From assembly GCA_027886185.1 (NCBI GenBank), contig WOAB01000056.1, positions 15,934,001 to 15,998,000 of the forward strand: 64,000 nt of DNA, in the 5' to 3' direction. The DNA is from Rheum nobile. Lineage: Eukaryota > Streptophyta > Magnoliopsida > Caryophyllales > Polygonaceae. The notes under the pieces were generated by a model. That model made no database searches. It was not told the origin of the DNA and was given only the letters and a program-made list of their open reading frames with translations. The translations under genes were made by a program, and so were the position numbers. Below, piece by piece: positions 24,276-37,413 of the stretch. Every line of letters begins with the position of its first letter. Within the stretch, counting starts at the first letter, position 1.

Positions 24276-27200
24276 ATGAGTCGTCCTTGGATGTACGGTG
24301 ACCATACTACGACACAATACTCGAGTGGGGTTGAGGAGTTCATTAGATATGCTTTAGCACACCAACGGAGTATGAAAGCCAAAAAAATCTATTGTCCATG
24401 CCGTGATTGTAAGAATATAAGGCGGTTTGCTGATATTGATGAGATTGAGGATCATTTATTTCGTCGTGGTTTCAAAGAAGATTACCATGTTTGGTTTTGG
24501 CATGGTGAGAAAATACCTAATCGTCCAAGTTCTAGTGTCAATGAGTTTGATGTTCGGGTAGACACTGATGATAGTGATGATGATATTGCTGAGAATAATG
24601 AGATGGATGATGATGATGACCAAGAAGATGATGAAATGAATGGGATGATGGATGGGGTGAGAGATCACTTGAACGAACGACCTCAGATGTTCAAACATGT
24701 ATCAAAGGCTGCAGAGACTCCCTTGTATCCCGGGTGTACAAAATTTAGCAAGTTAGAGGGTGTGTCAATACTTTACAACTTGAAATGTGCTTCTGGTTGG
24801 ACTGATGGAAGTTTCAACACCTTATTGGAATGGTTAGGTGAATTTTTACCAGAAGGCAATGAGATGCCTATCTCTACTTATTATGCCAGGAAATTAATGT
24901 GTCCCTTAGGCTTAAAGGCTGTCAAGATAGATGCTTGCCCAAATGATTGTATGCTTTACAGAAACGAACATGAAAATTTGGATGAGTGTCCAAAGTGCGG
25001 TGCATCTCGTTACAAGCGTAAAGGGGTAAATTCGGCTAAGAGGGGCCCATCAGCTAAGGTTATGTGGTATCTTTCGATAATACCTAGGTTTCAGCGTTTG
25101 TTTTCGATAAAGAAGGAAGCAAAAAGTCTGAGGTGGCATGCGGAAGGGAGGAAGAAAGATGGACTCCTTATACATCATGCTGATTCTCCTCAATGGAGAA
25201 ATATTGATAAGAAATATTCTGAATTTGGTGAGGAGGTTAGGAATCTGAGACTTGCTTTATGTATAGATGGTGTGAATCCATATGGCACTCTAAGCAGTCA
25301 ATATAGCACATGGCCGGTTCTTCTAGCGATTTATAATCTTCCTCCATGGTTGTGTATAAAGCGCAAGTATATCATGTTATCACTCCTCATCTCCGGGCCT
25401 AAGCAACCTGGGAATGACATAGATGTGTATATGGCTCCACTTGTTGATGATTTGAAATTGTTCGATGCATACACCAACTCAAACTTTACCTTGCGAGCTA
25501 TGGTTTTTTGTACCATAAATGATTTCCCGGCATATGGAAACTTGTCTGGGTACAAAACCAAAGGAGAACAAGCATGCCCTATATGTGAAGAAGACATGAA
25601 ACCTGCCTACTTGAAAAATTACAGGAAAAATATGTATCTAGGGTACCGGAAGTTCCTTAGTCGATATCACCCTTACCGTAAAAAGAAGAAGGAGTTCAAT
25701 GGGTACACCGAGGAAGGAGTAGCTCGTACACCTTTGACAGGATCACAGGTTTATGAACGGATTAAAAATGTTGACACCAAATACGGCAAGGGCTTCAAGT
25801 CCATCTCTAAAAAGGGTGTTTTATGGAAGAAAGTGTCTATACTATGGGATCTTCCTTATTGGAAAGATTTGTCGGTTAGGCATTGTCTCGATGTGATGCA
25901 CATTGAAAAAATGTTTGTGATGCTATAATTGGGACTTTGCTAAATATACCTGGAAAGACAAAAGACAATCAGAAAGTTCGTTTTGATATGAAAGAGAGGA
26001 ATATTCGACCAGATTTGTGGCCCGTGGTAAAACCGGATGGTAAAAAGACTTTTCTGCCTCCGGCGTGTTACACAATGTCAAGAAAGGAGAAAAAAGTGTT
26101 TTGTGAGTGCTTCATTGGCATTAAGGTTCCATCGGGATATTCGTCAAATGTAAAACGTCTAGTTTCTCTTTCGGACCTTCGGTTGATTGGTATGAAGTCT
26201 GATTGTCATGTATTGATTAATGTTTTCTTGCCGATCGCACTTCGTGGGATATTGCCGAAACACGTGAGACATGTTATAACAAAACTTTGCGTGTTTTTCA
26301 GTTCCATATGTGCTAAGGTTATTGATCCGGAAATATTGGATGCTCTCCAATATGATATTGTTGAAACTTTATGTCGATTTGAAATGTACTTTCCGCCGTC
26401 TTTATTTGACATAATGGTGCACTTAATTGTTCATTTGGTTCAAGAAATCAAGTTATGTGGTCCGGTGTTCTTAAGATGGATGTATCCTTTTGAGAGATTT
26501 TTTGGCAGTTTAAAGGACAAAGCAAAGAATCGGGCGAATCCAGAGGGTAGTATCATTCGTGGAGTCCTTCATGAAGAGATATCTCAATACGCATCTGAGT
26601 TTTTGTCAAGGCTTCATCCAATAGGTCTTCCAAAATCTCGTCATGTAGGGAGGCTTGAAGGAGAGGGAGTAATTGGTAAAAATGTGATATCTCCTCCATC
26701 TGAAAGGAAGATTAAGACACATCTTTGTGTGTTGCAGCATCTTATAGAGGTCAATCCTTACATAGAAAAGCATTGCCTTGAATTGCAACACAATAATGCT
26801 AAATTGAATGAAAGAGCTTTGATGCGGGAACATAATCGCACATTTGTTGATTGGTTTAAGAAGGAAGTAGCTGAGGAACTAAGGAAAGAACATGACGTTT
26901 TTGATACGGTCAAGTGGTTATCTCGAGGTCCTCGACTATGTGTTCGGTCTGACGAAGGGTATGATATCAATGGGTTCACATTCTACACTAGAAGACAAGA
27001 TGAAAAGAGTGTGGTGCAGAATAGTGAAGTGAAGGTAGTTGCATCATCTAGGGTCTATGCGAGCGCTAAGGACAAAAGACCGGTTGATGCGACACAATCG
27101 TATTATGGTGTTATCGAAGAAATATGGGAGCTTGATTATAACAATTTTACAATCCCTGTTTTCCGGTGCAAGTGGGTCAACAACCCTAACGGGGTGAAGC

Positions 27201-27505
27201 AAGATGAAATTTATCCGGGTTTGACATTGGTAAACTTTGACCGATTAAGTGATAGTGACGAGCCATTCATCCTAGCATCACAAGCTAAGCAGATTTTTTA
27301 TGTGGTAGACAATGTTGATCCTAGATGGCGTGCAGTTGCCCAAGGCAAAAGACATATTCTGGGTATTGATGATGTTGTGGATGAAGATGAGTATGACGAG
27401 TATGATGACACACCCTTGTTATCAACTGTTGTTCAACCATTACCGGAGGAGGAAGATACAAATAATACTAATCATATCCGTACAGATCATAGGGAAGGAA
27501 TATGA
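24276..27505 (+). pseudogene. TNP2-type CACTA transposase, one frameshift
   Basis: Start at MSRPWMYGD (24276). Order: transposase-associated domain with the zinc-binding-like CPCRDCKN (first ~80 residues), acidic linker, Transposase_21 (YPGCTKFSKLEGVSILYNLK, CPKCGASRYKRK, LALCIDGVNPYG, PICEEDMKPAYL, LPYWKDLSVRHCLDVMHIEK), then a DUF4218 segment (FLPIALRGILPKHVR, LRWMYPFERFFGSLK) and a DUF4216-like segment (TQSYYGVIEEIWELDYNN). At about 25905 a run of six A where seven are needed moves the frame from HIEK to the continuation CDAIIGTLLNIPGK. Apart from this 1-base loss the protein is complete and stop-free, so the loss is recent. It would cut and paste CACTA ends in the nucleus. Confidence 0.92.
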
Positions 27506-28034
27506 GTTACAAATCATAAATGAATAAGATGAGGTAAGTTATTTTGCTTACGAATTAGTTTTTTTTGGAATATTAACAATATCAGTTTCATGAGTGTATT
27601 ATGTTGATTTTCTAGGGCATTTCAAGTGTACAAGTATCAAGGTGGGAAGTATTTGTATTTCATGACCGACTAGATAACAGTTTCATGACCGACTAGATAA
27701 TGTATGTAACTTAACTAACTATATATTGATAGTATTTGTGTTTTTTGTCAATAATTTTTGTGTTTTTTATGCAGCTATATCCTAAGAGGAAGACATCGTA
27801 TACTTATGAAGAAATGGATGTTGTTCGTGAGCAATGGACACAGTATTTTACATCGAAGTATTTATTATCGGATTAAACTTGTTTTTACTTGTCATGTAAA
27901 CTGTTGTTGAGAACCTGACTGTACTCTGATGAAATCTGTTGTTGTTTTTTTTTTGGTCAAATGAAATCTGTTGTTTCTTGTATATTATTATGTGAATAAA
28001 ATCAGGAACCTGACTGACTCGGCCGAGAACTCGG

Positions 28035-28391
28035 GCGAGTTCTGGGCCGAGTCAGCGTCTACTTGTTGAGGCAGGCTTGTATACGCCCACCTCTATAAGT
28101 ATATACGCGCGACTTGTTGAGGCGGGCCTATAGAGGCCCGCCTCAACAAGTGTTTACTTATTGAGGCGGGCCTCCTAAGCCCGCCTCAACAAGTCCCTCA
28201 GTTTGGCGCCAAAGTGAGGGACTTGTTGAGGCGGGCTTAGGAGGCCCGCCTCAATAATGTCCTTTTAGAGGCGTAAAATGTCCGCCTCAAAAAGTGTCCC
28301 TACTTGTTGCAGCCCCCTTAGTTGAAGCGAACAGTATTCGCCTCAATAAGTTTCCAAAGGCCCGCCTCTATACGGATTGTTTCCACTAGTG
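28035..28391. repeat. Right subterminal palindromes and terminal inverted repeat of CACTA
   Basis: Multiple copies of ACTTGTTGAGGCGGGC in both orientations. The largest is an inverted repeat with arms of about 50 bases (28156-28207 and 28208-28259) centred on GGCGCC at 28205-28210. The terminus CACTAGTGG ends at 28391, and ATT follows as the probable 3-bp duplication. Confidence 0.88.
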
Positions 28392-30179
28392 ATTGTCCCC
28401 TTTGCTTTTGAGTATTTCATTCATAACATATTGTAATGTTATCCACACATTACTTAATGTTTTAGGGTCTATTTCATAAAATGCTTCATGAACTGCATCT
28501 AACATGTGATCAACATCCTTAGGCATCTTTTTGTGCATCAGTGATTGAATGCTCCTAAAAAACCCTAGATCTAATATGTTTAAATCAGGGCTATTAGATG
28601 GTTGTTGAGTCAAAATAAATGTAAATCCTTCCTGTTGATATACTTGTTGCCATTCTGCATCATGTTGAGTTATATGAGCTTTTGCATTGTCCTGTTGTAT
28701 AAATATGACCTTGTGATGTCCATCTTGTGGCCACTTTGCCTTGATTGCTGGAACTATGTGGTTGATTAACATACTCCTTGTCACCTTCTGGTTTACTGAT
28801 TCAACTAGCTTGGTCACCAATGTCCCCTTTTGTCTGTTTTTTTATGATCTCTTTGCTGGCTCTATGTATGTGAATGGAAAAATACCAATTTTTTCATCAA
28901 AGGTACATTGCCCTTCTGAATTGAACCTTGGTCTAGCTACTGCAGCAGTGACCATTACTTTTGGTATGAACTTGCTTGAACTAGCTGCTCTGTATTTGCC
29001 TTTCTCTTGTTGTGCTAGATAGACCCTATGTGACTTCTTGCTCAAATAAAACCATTTCTCATCCAAGTGAACAAAGTCATACATTGGATAATATTATCTC
29101 TTTGTTTCTGCTGTATCACCTTGTAGTAGCCTTAGCACCCAATCCATTCTTGTCACTTTGTTGTTGTCCTTCAATCCTGGATGAAGTGGATTTGTGTGTG
29201 GCTTGATTTCTCCTCTCTTGATCATTCTATGAGCTGTGCTCTTTGATATGTTAAGGTTGCTTGCTAAATCTCTAATACATGATCTCTTCCCCATATTCAG
29301 ATTTGTGATAGACTCAATTGGTACATGAATTCTCTTTCTACCTGAGTTGTGATAATTTGTGTTGAGATTGTATATTTGGTTTGCATCCCTCTGTCTCTTG
29401 GCTATACCCCATATTTTGCCTATGCACCATCTTGATATATTAAATTGTGATGCAGCAGCATTCATTACACCATGTTGTAGCTTTCCATTTACTGATTTGT
29501 CTACAAGCCACATCAAAATGTGCATTCTTTGTTCACTGCTGAGCCTGTTCCTCTTTGTCTTGTGATGACTTGCTGCCTCAGTGTGATGCTCTGTTTCTGC
29601 ATGAACTGTTGCCTTTGTTGCCTCTGTTTCTGGTTCTTGGTTGAGATAAAAGAAAACTTCATCTTGTTTCATGTCCCCAACTGGCTGGTTGAGATCAAAG
29701 AGAACTTCATCTTCTTCCATTTCTTCATTATCAGTAAGGAAATCATGTTGTTGGTCTGTATCATCATGTGGAAACAGAGCTGAAAAATTAAGATTAAAGT
29801 CTGAAGACATAGGGAGCAGGCAGTGATGCTTTTGTGAAACTTTTGTTTACTTTTGTTTTTGATAGAATATGTAATGGAGTTGCAGTGATGCAGAGAGTAA
29901 ATGGTTGGTTTTACTCTTGAACAGATCTTAAATGCTCTTTTAACAGAGATGCAAAGTTGTAATGCCAAGTTGGCAATCCGTGTGATGTTAATCTTGTGTT
30001 TCTATTGGTTGAAAATATCAACCATTGAATTTAGAGTAATTGTCCCCTGTAAATTAGAAATGCCTCTTGTAGTTTCTGATGTACTTGCCTGCAATCTTAA
30101 ATGTACTCTGAACAACTCAAATTCTTCTTAATTAATGTACATTTCTTCAAATGTGGCTTACATAGCGGGACATAGGGAG
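28392..30179 (-). mobile_element. Mariner-like element (plant MLE), truncated by CACTA
   Basis: The intact terminus is on the right: read on the minus strand it begins CTCCCTATGTCCCGCTATG at 30179, preceded by TA (30180-30181), the mariner/Stowaway type of end and target. The other end is lost where CACTA begins at 28391. The transposase is on the minus strand. Confidence 0.85.
28395..29810 (-). pseudogene. Mariner-like transposase, two stops and no C-terminus
   Basis: One continuous frame begins MSSDFNLNFS at 29810. It has an acidic N-terminus, a helix-turn-helix region (MHILMWLVDKSVNGKLQHGV, RDLASNLNISKSTAHRMIKR), and the DDD catalytic core: FVHLDEKWFYLSKK, FIQQDNAKAHI and SPDLNILDLGFFRSIQS. 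The last two aspartates are about 39 residues apart, as in plant DD39D elements. In-frame stops lie near 29094 and 28842. The frame ends at SKGDN, where CACTA interrupts it. It is not functional. Confidence 0.9.
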
Positions 30180-31575
30180 TATAATATAAACAACTTAATA
30201 TTCGATTTAGTAAAAGATTTTATATAGTTAGTATATATTATTTTTTAATATAAAATATTATTTGAGTTAATTGGATGGAGTGAGTAATAGATGGGATGAA
30301 AAATCGGGTAAACCGTGAACCCTTACTCGAATTCGATCCAATCGTCCCCTGTTATCGATCACCCAATGTCCCAATTATCACTCATTTTTTTCGAATTTTT
30401 GTCCATTTATTCGTGGAGGATGTGCAAATGACCCCATTGCTACGGGGGTGATTGTGTTACCCTGAGGGTATCACCCTCCTGCTATATGGGTTGAAATTTG
30501 CCACCTTAGTTAATACACTAATTAAATGTCTTCTATTTCTTTTTTGATCAAATGAATGTCTGTTTTTTTCTCTAAAAAGTAGACAAAAGTTACTTATTTC
30601 TAGTCTAATCTATACGAAGTGGCCTTTTCTTCTTCTTCTTTTTTTGAGAAAATGGTGCTTAATTTATTTTATTGTCTACTTTATGTACAAATTAGCTAGA
30701 AATTTTCGGTATTTCGTTAACCGGTTTTTCTATAATCTATAATCTGACAAACTTAAAAGGTAAAAAAAACATTTGACCATAATTATAAGATAAAGCTATT
30801 ATATTTAATAAATGATTAATTATAAAAGTTATATATGAATCATATATGAATTATTAATCATATTTTATAAGTGATTATAAATAAAGTTATCATCTTTCTA
30901 TATATAATAAAAAATTAATTATTAAAAGGATCGTCAAATCAAATTTAGTATGTGTACTCATATTTATATATAAGTTTCTAAAGCTTTATTTAATAGATCA
31001 AGCATACAATATATCCAATCCAGTTGATGTATACAGACTGATTCGAGGATTCCTCAACGATGATATTCTGAAATCTCGATATTCGAAGATTCCTCAACGA
31101 TGATGTTCTGAAATCTCGATCTTGATAACCTTTATATAAATTTCTATTTCTATTTCATTTTACAAGATGTATGTCATTACAAATATGAACAAATTTGATA
31201 TATGATTTTTGTTGACAATATTCTGTATGTCGGTACATTATATTTTAAGTGGTTTATAAAATCTTACTTAAGATATAAGTTGTGTAGTATCATATCACTA
31301 TATACATCTTATATATATAATTCTAAAAATGGAAACAATCATCTAGGAATACATTACTAAGTATGATATATACGAGTTATTTTAGTATTATGTTTATCTT
31401 AGGTTAATAATTGTACAAATTAACTTATATTGATATCAGATTAAGTTGTATTTACATTAATTTTATATAAAGATGTAACTTACATTTAAAGCTGAACAAG
31501 TTAACTTATGTTGTTTTTCGATACATTCACTAAGTTATGCTTTTGTTATTTCAAACATTGTGTGGTTTGCATATA

Positions 31576-31615
<40 letters not shown>

Positions 31616-32615
31616 CTTACATTTTTTTATATAAAAATGTGACTTATTACATATCATTATTCATAAAACATTTAGTGCATGTTTCGATAAGAACTTAGTA
31701 ATAAGAAATACTCCATATGAATCATTTATTCGGAGGGCCACTTACCCATGGGTCCCACTATATAAATATTTCATTTTTTATTTACTTTCTAAGATTATTA
31801 ATTTTGAAAAAGTGAATTAGCTAGTACTAATAGCCTAGTATTATAGCATCTACTTTTTATTTGAACTTCCAAAAGAAAAAGTGGATAACAATTTGGAATT
31901 TATTAATTGAACTATAACAATTTTACTTTAAGTATTATAAATTTTTTAAACCTTACGTGAATATAATCTCTTTATGAACAAATACTATTTAGAGTTGATG
32001 TATGAAGAAAGTTAGAATTTTTATAATTTTATTCTATTTGGATTATTAAAATGAACGTTATTTAGGTTAGGAGTAAAGACAATAGCTAAGTAAAGAGAAT
32101 TTGTACATATGACAATGATTATTAAAATGAACATTACAAGCACATGGTTAAGGGATGTATGCTGAAATTTAATAAAGACTTTTATTATATTGTGCATATA
32201 AAATACATAAGTAAATATAGTAATATTAATATACACATAATGTTTCTAATTATGATCTTAGGACATATGTAAAGAATCAATCCTAATAAAAATGTTACCC
32301 TAAAAGGAATTACTTAAACTCATAAAAAACTAAACTATCGATATAAAATTGTCATCCTATAAAAATTTCCTTAAATCTATCCCAAAATTAAATAACTGAA
32401 ACAAGAAATAATCAAATTGGAATAATCAAACCCAAACTATTGAAATTTGAGACCGAAACAATCAGAATATTATACACTTTTATTGACATCAAGATCATTA
32501 TTACGCTACTATGTGAGCAAAACATATATAATTGGGGTTTTTGTAGGAAATCATCCGTTATATGTCACTATTTGCACGAAACCACCCGTTATATCGATAT
32601 TTATTTTAAACCACC
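30180..32615. other. AT-rich DNA, no gene seen
   Basis: About 2.4 kb with no convincing coding region. It holds a short tandem duplication at about 31040-31120 (gattcctcaacgatgat twice, 46 bases apart) and a TA microsatellite at about 31578-31612. Near 32525-32610 repeated aaaccaccc/cgttata text may be the outer part of the MULE terminal repeat that follows. Confidence 0.5.
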
Positions 32616-33678
32616 CAATTATCTATCTCCGTTAACGCAAAACCACCTAGAGCCAGCTTCCGTCCAACTATCCATTAAAATGTGTGAAATGACCATAATG
32701 CCCTCACTTTTTTAAAAAAACTCAGGGGCAAAATTATATTTACACACCCAATTGATAACCGCCGGTTTTCTCATTTTTCTGGACCGGTTTGGCATTTAAT
32801 TTATTACCAAACCGGTTCATCTAAAATACAAAATCACTAAGATGAAGAATATTAGTTCAGAATTGATTAGGGTTCTTGTTTTCGATTTCGTTTCGAATTT
32901 ATAAATTAGGGTTCTTGTTTTGGGGGAAAAAATGATTTGGGAAAAAAATTTAGGGTTCTTGTTTAGAATTCGATTTGGGGAACAATCTCTTGGCTAATCA
33001 AATCCAGCATGCTCAGTACATTGATCCTCAACTGAGTATCGCTCGGATCGACGAACAAAGCTTTGCTCTCGTAGAGGAAGGGGACGACTTCAACAGCTCT
33101 CAGAGGAGGAATCGAGTGCTCTGACGAGATTATCGAGGCTCTCACGGTCAATCCAGGCCTGGATCTCGGACTCGATATGGCCGGCGACGCGGGAGAGCTG
33201 GTGAGTGGAGGTGCGGCGACAGAGTAAGGAGCGAATTCGGCCGCCGCGAGGGAGGGGATAGCGGCGGAGGTTGTCGACGAGGGATTTGAGGGAGGAGAGG
33301 TGGAGGGAGAGGCGGGAGAGGTTGGGGTCGGAGGAAAGGATGGTGTCAGAATCGGTTTGGAGCTCGAGGAGGGCTTTAGTGGCAAAGGATATGATTTTGG
33401 TCGTGGGAGAAGATGATTCATGTGAATTGATTTTGGTCTGTTCAAAGGTTGAAGAAGAAGATTTTGGGTTTTAGATGAACCGGTTTGGTATTAAATTAAA
33501 TGCCAAACCGGTCCAGAAAAATGAGAAAACCGGCGGTTATCAATTGGGTGTGTAAAGACAATTTTGCCCCTGAGTTTAAAAAAAAAGTGAGGGCATTATG
33601 GTCATTTCACACATTTTAACGGATAGTTGGACGAAAGCTGGCTCTGGGTGGTTTTGCGTTAACGGAGATAGATAGTTG
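32616..33678. mobile_element. Non-autonomous MULE-like element carrying a gene fragment (Pack-MULE type)
   Basis: Two inverted arms of 210 bases (32616-32825 and 33469-33678) match closely; shared pieces include ctatctccgttaacgc, cacattttaa, ccggcggttatcaattgggt and accggttcatctaaaa. Between them is a GC-rich gene-like piece. The right arm stops exactly where a gypsy LTR starts (33679). The left arm may continue outward beyond 32616, so the true ends and any 9-bp TSD cannot be read here. Long terminal repeats plus captured coding sequence are the Pack-MULE hallmark. Confidence 0.75.
32975..33440 (-). pseudogene. Captured gene fragment, ARM-repeat/U-box-like
   Basis: One minus-strand frame reads TKALLELQTDSDTILSSDP, then LSLHLSSLKSLVDNLRR and VAGHIESEIQAWIDRESLDN, before a stop. 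Another frame then carries ALFVDPSDTQLRINVLSMLD. This helical text resembles the N-terminal region of plant ARM-repeat/U-box proteins, an assignment I make only tentatively. GC content is far above the surroundings. The frame break indicates a non-coding remnant. Confidence 0.45.
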
Positions 33679-35609
33679 TGTAATATCCCTCATTTTATAA
33701 GGATATTTGGGTAATTTTTCCCATCCTTCGTTCGATTAATTTTTCGCTTTCAGTGGAGTTGGATTTTCGGTAAAATCCTTGCTCTCCGTAATAATTCTCT
33801 GAGTGGAATAAATTACATTCGATGTAATTTCAGGGCTTAGATATTTACGCAAGATATTTGTGTAAGATATTTACGCAAGATATTTGTGTAAGATATTTAC
33901 GCAAGATATTTGTTACAAAATATCTAGGCTATATAAGCTATCTCTCTCATCTTTCTCTCCCCCCCTCACGAATCTCTCCTCTCTTTGAGCTCTCTCTCTC
34001 TCGGCCCTCTCTCTCCCAAAGCCTTCGCCGGAAAGCTTGAATATCGCCGGAGTTTCGAAGCTCTCGCCGGTGTTGTCGCCAGAGCTTGGTTGGTGTTGGT
34101 GGTGCTCTCAAGGTGGTGTTAGGTATCCAGAAGTTGGAGTCACCACGAACCGAGCCCCGACGCGTCGCCCCCGTCTTCCCCGAATCTGCCCCTGTTTCGG
34201 ACCCAGGAACCCGTTGTCTCTAAGCTTTGTTCAAGCTTTCGTCGGATCTAAGACAAGTGGCAGTTCGCTCTTGCTCATCATTCCATATTTCAATTAATTA
34301 TCAATTGTTTAGTTGTTAATTAATTTGGGATAATTTACTGTTTGCGTTGGGAACAATTTTGTTAAATGATATGATTAAAAAGATGATATTATAATAGGTT
34401 GTATATCTGTTAGAACAACGCTATTATATATGTGATTAAAACATGATATTATACTAGGTTGTATATCGGTTAGAACAACGCTAGTATAGATATATGTTTT
34501 TGATGTTGGCCATGATGGCTGTGATGTGGATTATTACTGTGTTGAATTGTTTAGTTAGCACGAGTATTCGTAGGAACGTTACTGGGACCATGGGGTCCAG
34601 TCGTTTCTTGATAATTATTGGTTGAGAGGGCATTAGAGACCCTGACACCAACTGGCGGATCATGATCGTCCTCTATCCGAGTATAGAGGTGGTGCACTTA
34701 GCTAGTGTCACAAACGTTGGGAAGGATTCCCGTCGATATATGTCCCTCATGACGAAACATATATCTAAAAGCTTATAACGTGATGTGTGTTTTGGAATTA
34801 AATGAGATAAGTGCCGTTGTCGCACATAATTAATATACCCCTGGGCGAGTAGTGCAGCTAGGCGATAGTGCAGCTAGGAAAACTCGTCTTAACTTTTAAA
34901 TCGCTCGTATGCGATACTGTGATCAATTAAGTTTCCCAACATTTGTCATGCTTCCGATAAGACTCAACTCGTTGGAGTCTTCTTTTGGGATTGATTGCTG
35001 TGAGACTCGGTCTCCAGAATCTTCTCTTAATCATGCCTTTTCATGTATTCAGTAGAAGTATGGTGGTTGACTATCGTGATCGACTTTTATTCGAGAGACG
35101 ATGAGTCTAACCTAATACGACTACTTAGAACCACTCTGCTTTGTACCCTTGCTTAGTCTTTCATTAGACTAACCAACCGGAATTGTTCTCTGCATGGTTG
35201 GCTGGTGTCATCCGTTCGATTCGACACATCAGATAGTTGCCATCCCGTGAAGGCTAGAACGACTATAGAGGCGAACGGTGTTTTGACAAGTTTATTCAGG
35301 TGGAGATCCTTGGCGGGTGATCATTGCGATCAAGACCCTTTGTTAATTATTTTAAAAAGACTCCCGATGTGTTAAATATGTTTTGTGTAAAGACTTCCGC
35401 TGTGATGAACCTGATTTTGTATTTTGGTTGCGTTTCGGATTATGGATGTAATGCCGAAATAATGATTTTAATCGAAGGTTATGATATTTTGTATCATAAT
35501 TGTTGTTTGATGATTTATATCAACTGGTAAAGCCTTGGGTGACATCGGACAGAACGTCTGAGGTCACTGGCGGTAATGCCTTTCCAAGGGAATATTTGGG
35601 GGTGTTATA
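33679..35609 (+). repeat. 5' LTR of gypsy 2
   Basis: 1931 bp. It contains a small tandem array at about 33838-33915 (gatatttacgcaagatattt alternating with gtgtaa forms) and a ~60-base duplication near 34380-34490 (gatattata...aggttgtatatc, then agaacaacgcta). A TATA-like ctatataagc at about 33930 followed by a CT-rich stretch is a plausible promoter and start region. Confidence 0.83.
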
Positions 35610-36084
35610 GAATTGGTATCAGAGCCGATTTTTTTTTTGTTACGGGTGGGTTTTAAAACATTTTCTTGGAACAAATTTTTTTATAAAACCGTCTACTCGT
35701 TTGAAACTGAGAAATGTTTTCGAAGGCTCTGAATTTTCAAAGAAATTTTTTACCGTTCATAGTCGTGCCTTCTCTTTAGTCTGATATGAGAAGCGAACTT
35801 TCATATTTAGAAAGACTAGTTCTCTGTTCGTCACCCGTAATTCTGAGTACTTTCGTTTCTCTTCAGAAGGACTCGGAAGAAGCCGAGGTAGTTTTGCTAT
35901 CTCCAGTAAGGCGTGAATTCCCAGTTCCCTCATTATGATTTGAGGTTATAGAACCTAGTAACTCGGTTTGAAGTTCATCTAATGAAATTTACCTAGTTTG
36001 ATCTCTTCTAAGTTGATTTCATTACGTTAAGTACATTGGAAGATATTAATGTATGAAATCCTTGGAATTTGATCGGTAAAATAG

Positions 36085-37413
36085 ATGGTGAACACGAGGA
36101 ACACTATCCGTGCTGGTGCTAGGCCAAGTAATGACCCCAGGCCAAACGTAAGGAATGTTGCGAATCCTGTGGAGGAACACGAGTCTGTTTCTCACAACAA
36201 TCCAGAGGGCAATGGCCAAGCTCAGGCCGACGCTCCATTGGTATTTGATGTAGCAGCAGTGGAAGCAATACGAGGAATCGTCGTGCAAGCATTTACAGAT
36301 ATAATGCGACCAAACGCACCTCAGGCACAGGCTGTGCCAATTCCTCCAGTAGTTCCTAGGCTTGAGGAACAAGATGTCCATGTACACCGAGAAGAGGCAG
36401 TCAGGAATAGATGTGATTATGGCCGAGCACTAAAGGCCATTAACTCTATGAGGCCTGACAACTATGATGGAAAAGGAGAGCCAGTCAGAGTGGCTCATTG
36501 GTTCTCACATATGGAACGGTTGTTTCGTAATGTTGAGTGCACACAAGCGGAGAAAGTGCACATTGCTTCCCTTCAATTGAAGGAAGATGCTAGCGAATGG
36601 TGGGAGAACACCGGTCTAGCTGAGCATGTTGATTTGAACTGGGGAATGTTCAAAGCTAAAATGACAGATCGTTTCTTCTCTCGAGCTATGAGGGAAGAAA
36701 AGCATAAGGAATTCCTCTATCCTAAGACGGATGGATTAAAAGTGACTGAGCTAGCGACCAAGTTCAATCACTTGTTGCAATACGCTGGGCAGGATGTGTC
36801 CAGCGAGGAGCAGAAGATCTGGTACTTCCATGAATGGATGAGCCCAGACATTAAGCCATGGATGGTGCGTCACGGATGCTCTACTTTGGAGCAGTACGTG
36901 GATGAAGCCTATAAGTTGGAGGTGACTCTGGAGGAGTAGACCAAGAAACGCAATAGCCAGAGGCAGGTGCAGAACCAGCCTCAGGCGAGTGGATTTAAAT
37001 GTCCTGCGCCACCATCTGATTTTGCCAAGTCTGGCCGAGTAAAGACGGATATGACTCAAGGAGGGTCAATACGGCAGTCGGGTCAGGGCAAGAGTCCGAT
37101 CTAATGTCACAATTGTGGTGTAACTGGGCACAAAAGCTTTGTGTGTCAGAAGGAAAGGAAGACGTGTTTTGGTTGTGGAAGGGAAGGACATTTGCAGAGG
37201 TTTTGTTGGCAGGGAAAGCAGGAATGAGCGGAGTCACGGCAAGGGTGTGTTAATCAGAACAACCGACCCAAGTTCAGTCTGGTGGAAGCTCCTAGTCCTT
37301 CGATGCAGACAGTTGCACCGAAAAAGGGGAAAGCCCCAGTGGCTTCTGGGAGTCAAGGTCAATGCCTTTACGAGATGCATAAGGCGGATGGACCCGATGC
37401 TCCATATGCTTAA
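36085..37413 (+). pseudogene. Gag of gypsy 2
   Basis: Starts MVNTRNTIRAGARPSND. The gag core (RALKAINSMRPDNYDGKGEP, KVHIASLQLKEDASEWWE, DRFFSRAMREEKHKEFLYP, WMVRHGCSTLEQYVDEAYK) is open for 284 codons. A TAG at 36937 and further in-frame stops near 37102 (TAA) and 37225 (TGA) interrupt the rest, which carries knuckles CHNCGVTGHKSFVC and CFGCGREGHLQRFC. All three stops are explicable by C-to-T change. No protease follows. Confidence 0.9.

Larger units (their letters stand above)
23566..28391 (+). mobile_element. CACTA (En/Spm) transposon, 5' end missing
   Basis: The right terminus is CACTAGTGGAAAC read inward from 28391 on the minus strand, preceded by dense subterminal repeats. A TNP2-type transposase fills 24276-27505. 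No matching CACTAGTGG terminus is found to the left; the DNA instead joins the protease fragment at 23565/23566. About 510 bases (23566-24080) before the first subterminal repeat hold no recognisable gene. On the right it cuts the mariner transposase frame, so it inserted into that element. Confidence 0.85.
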
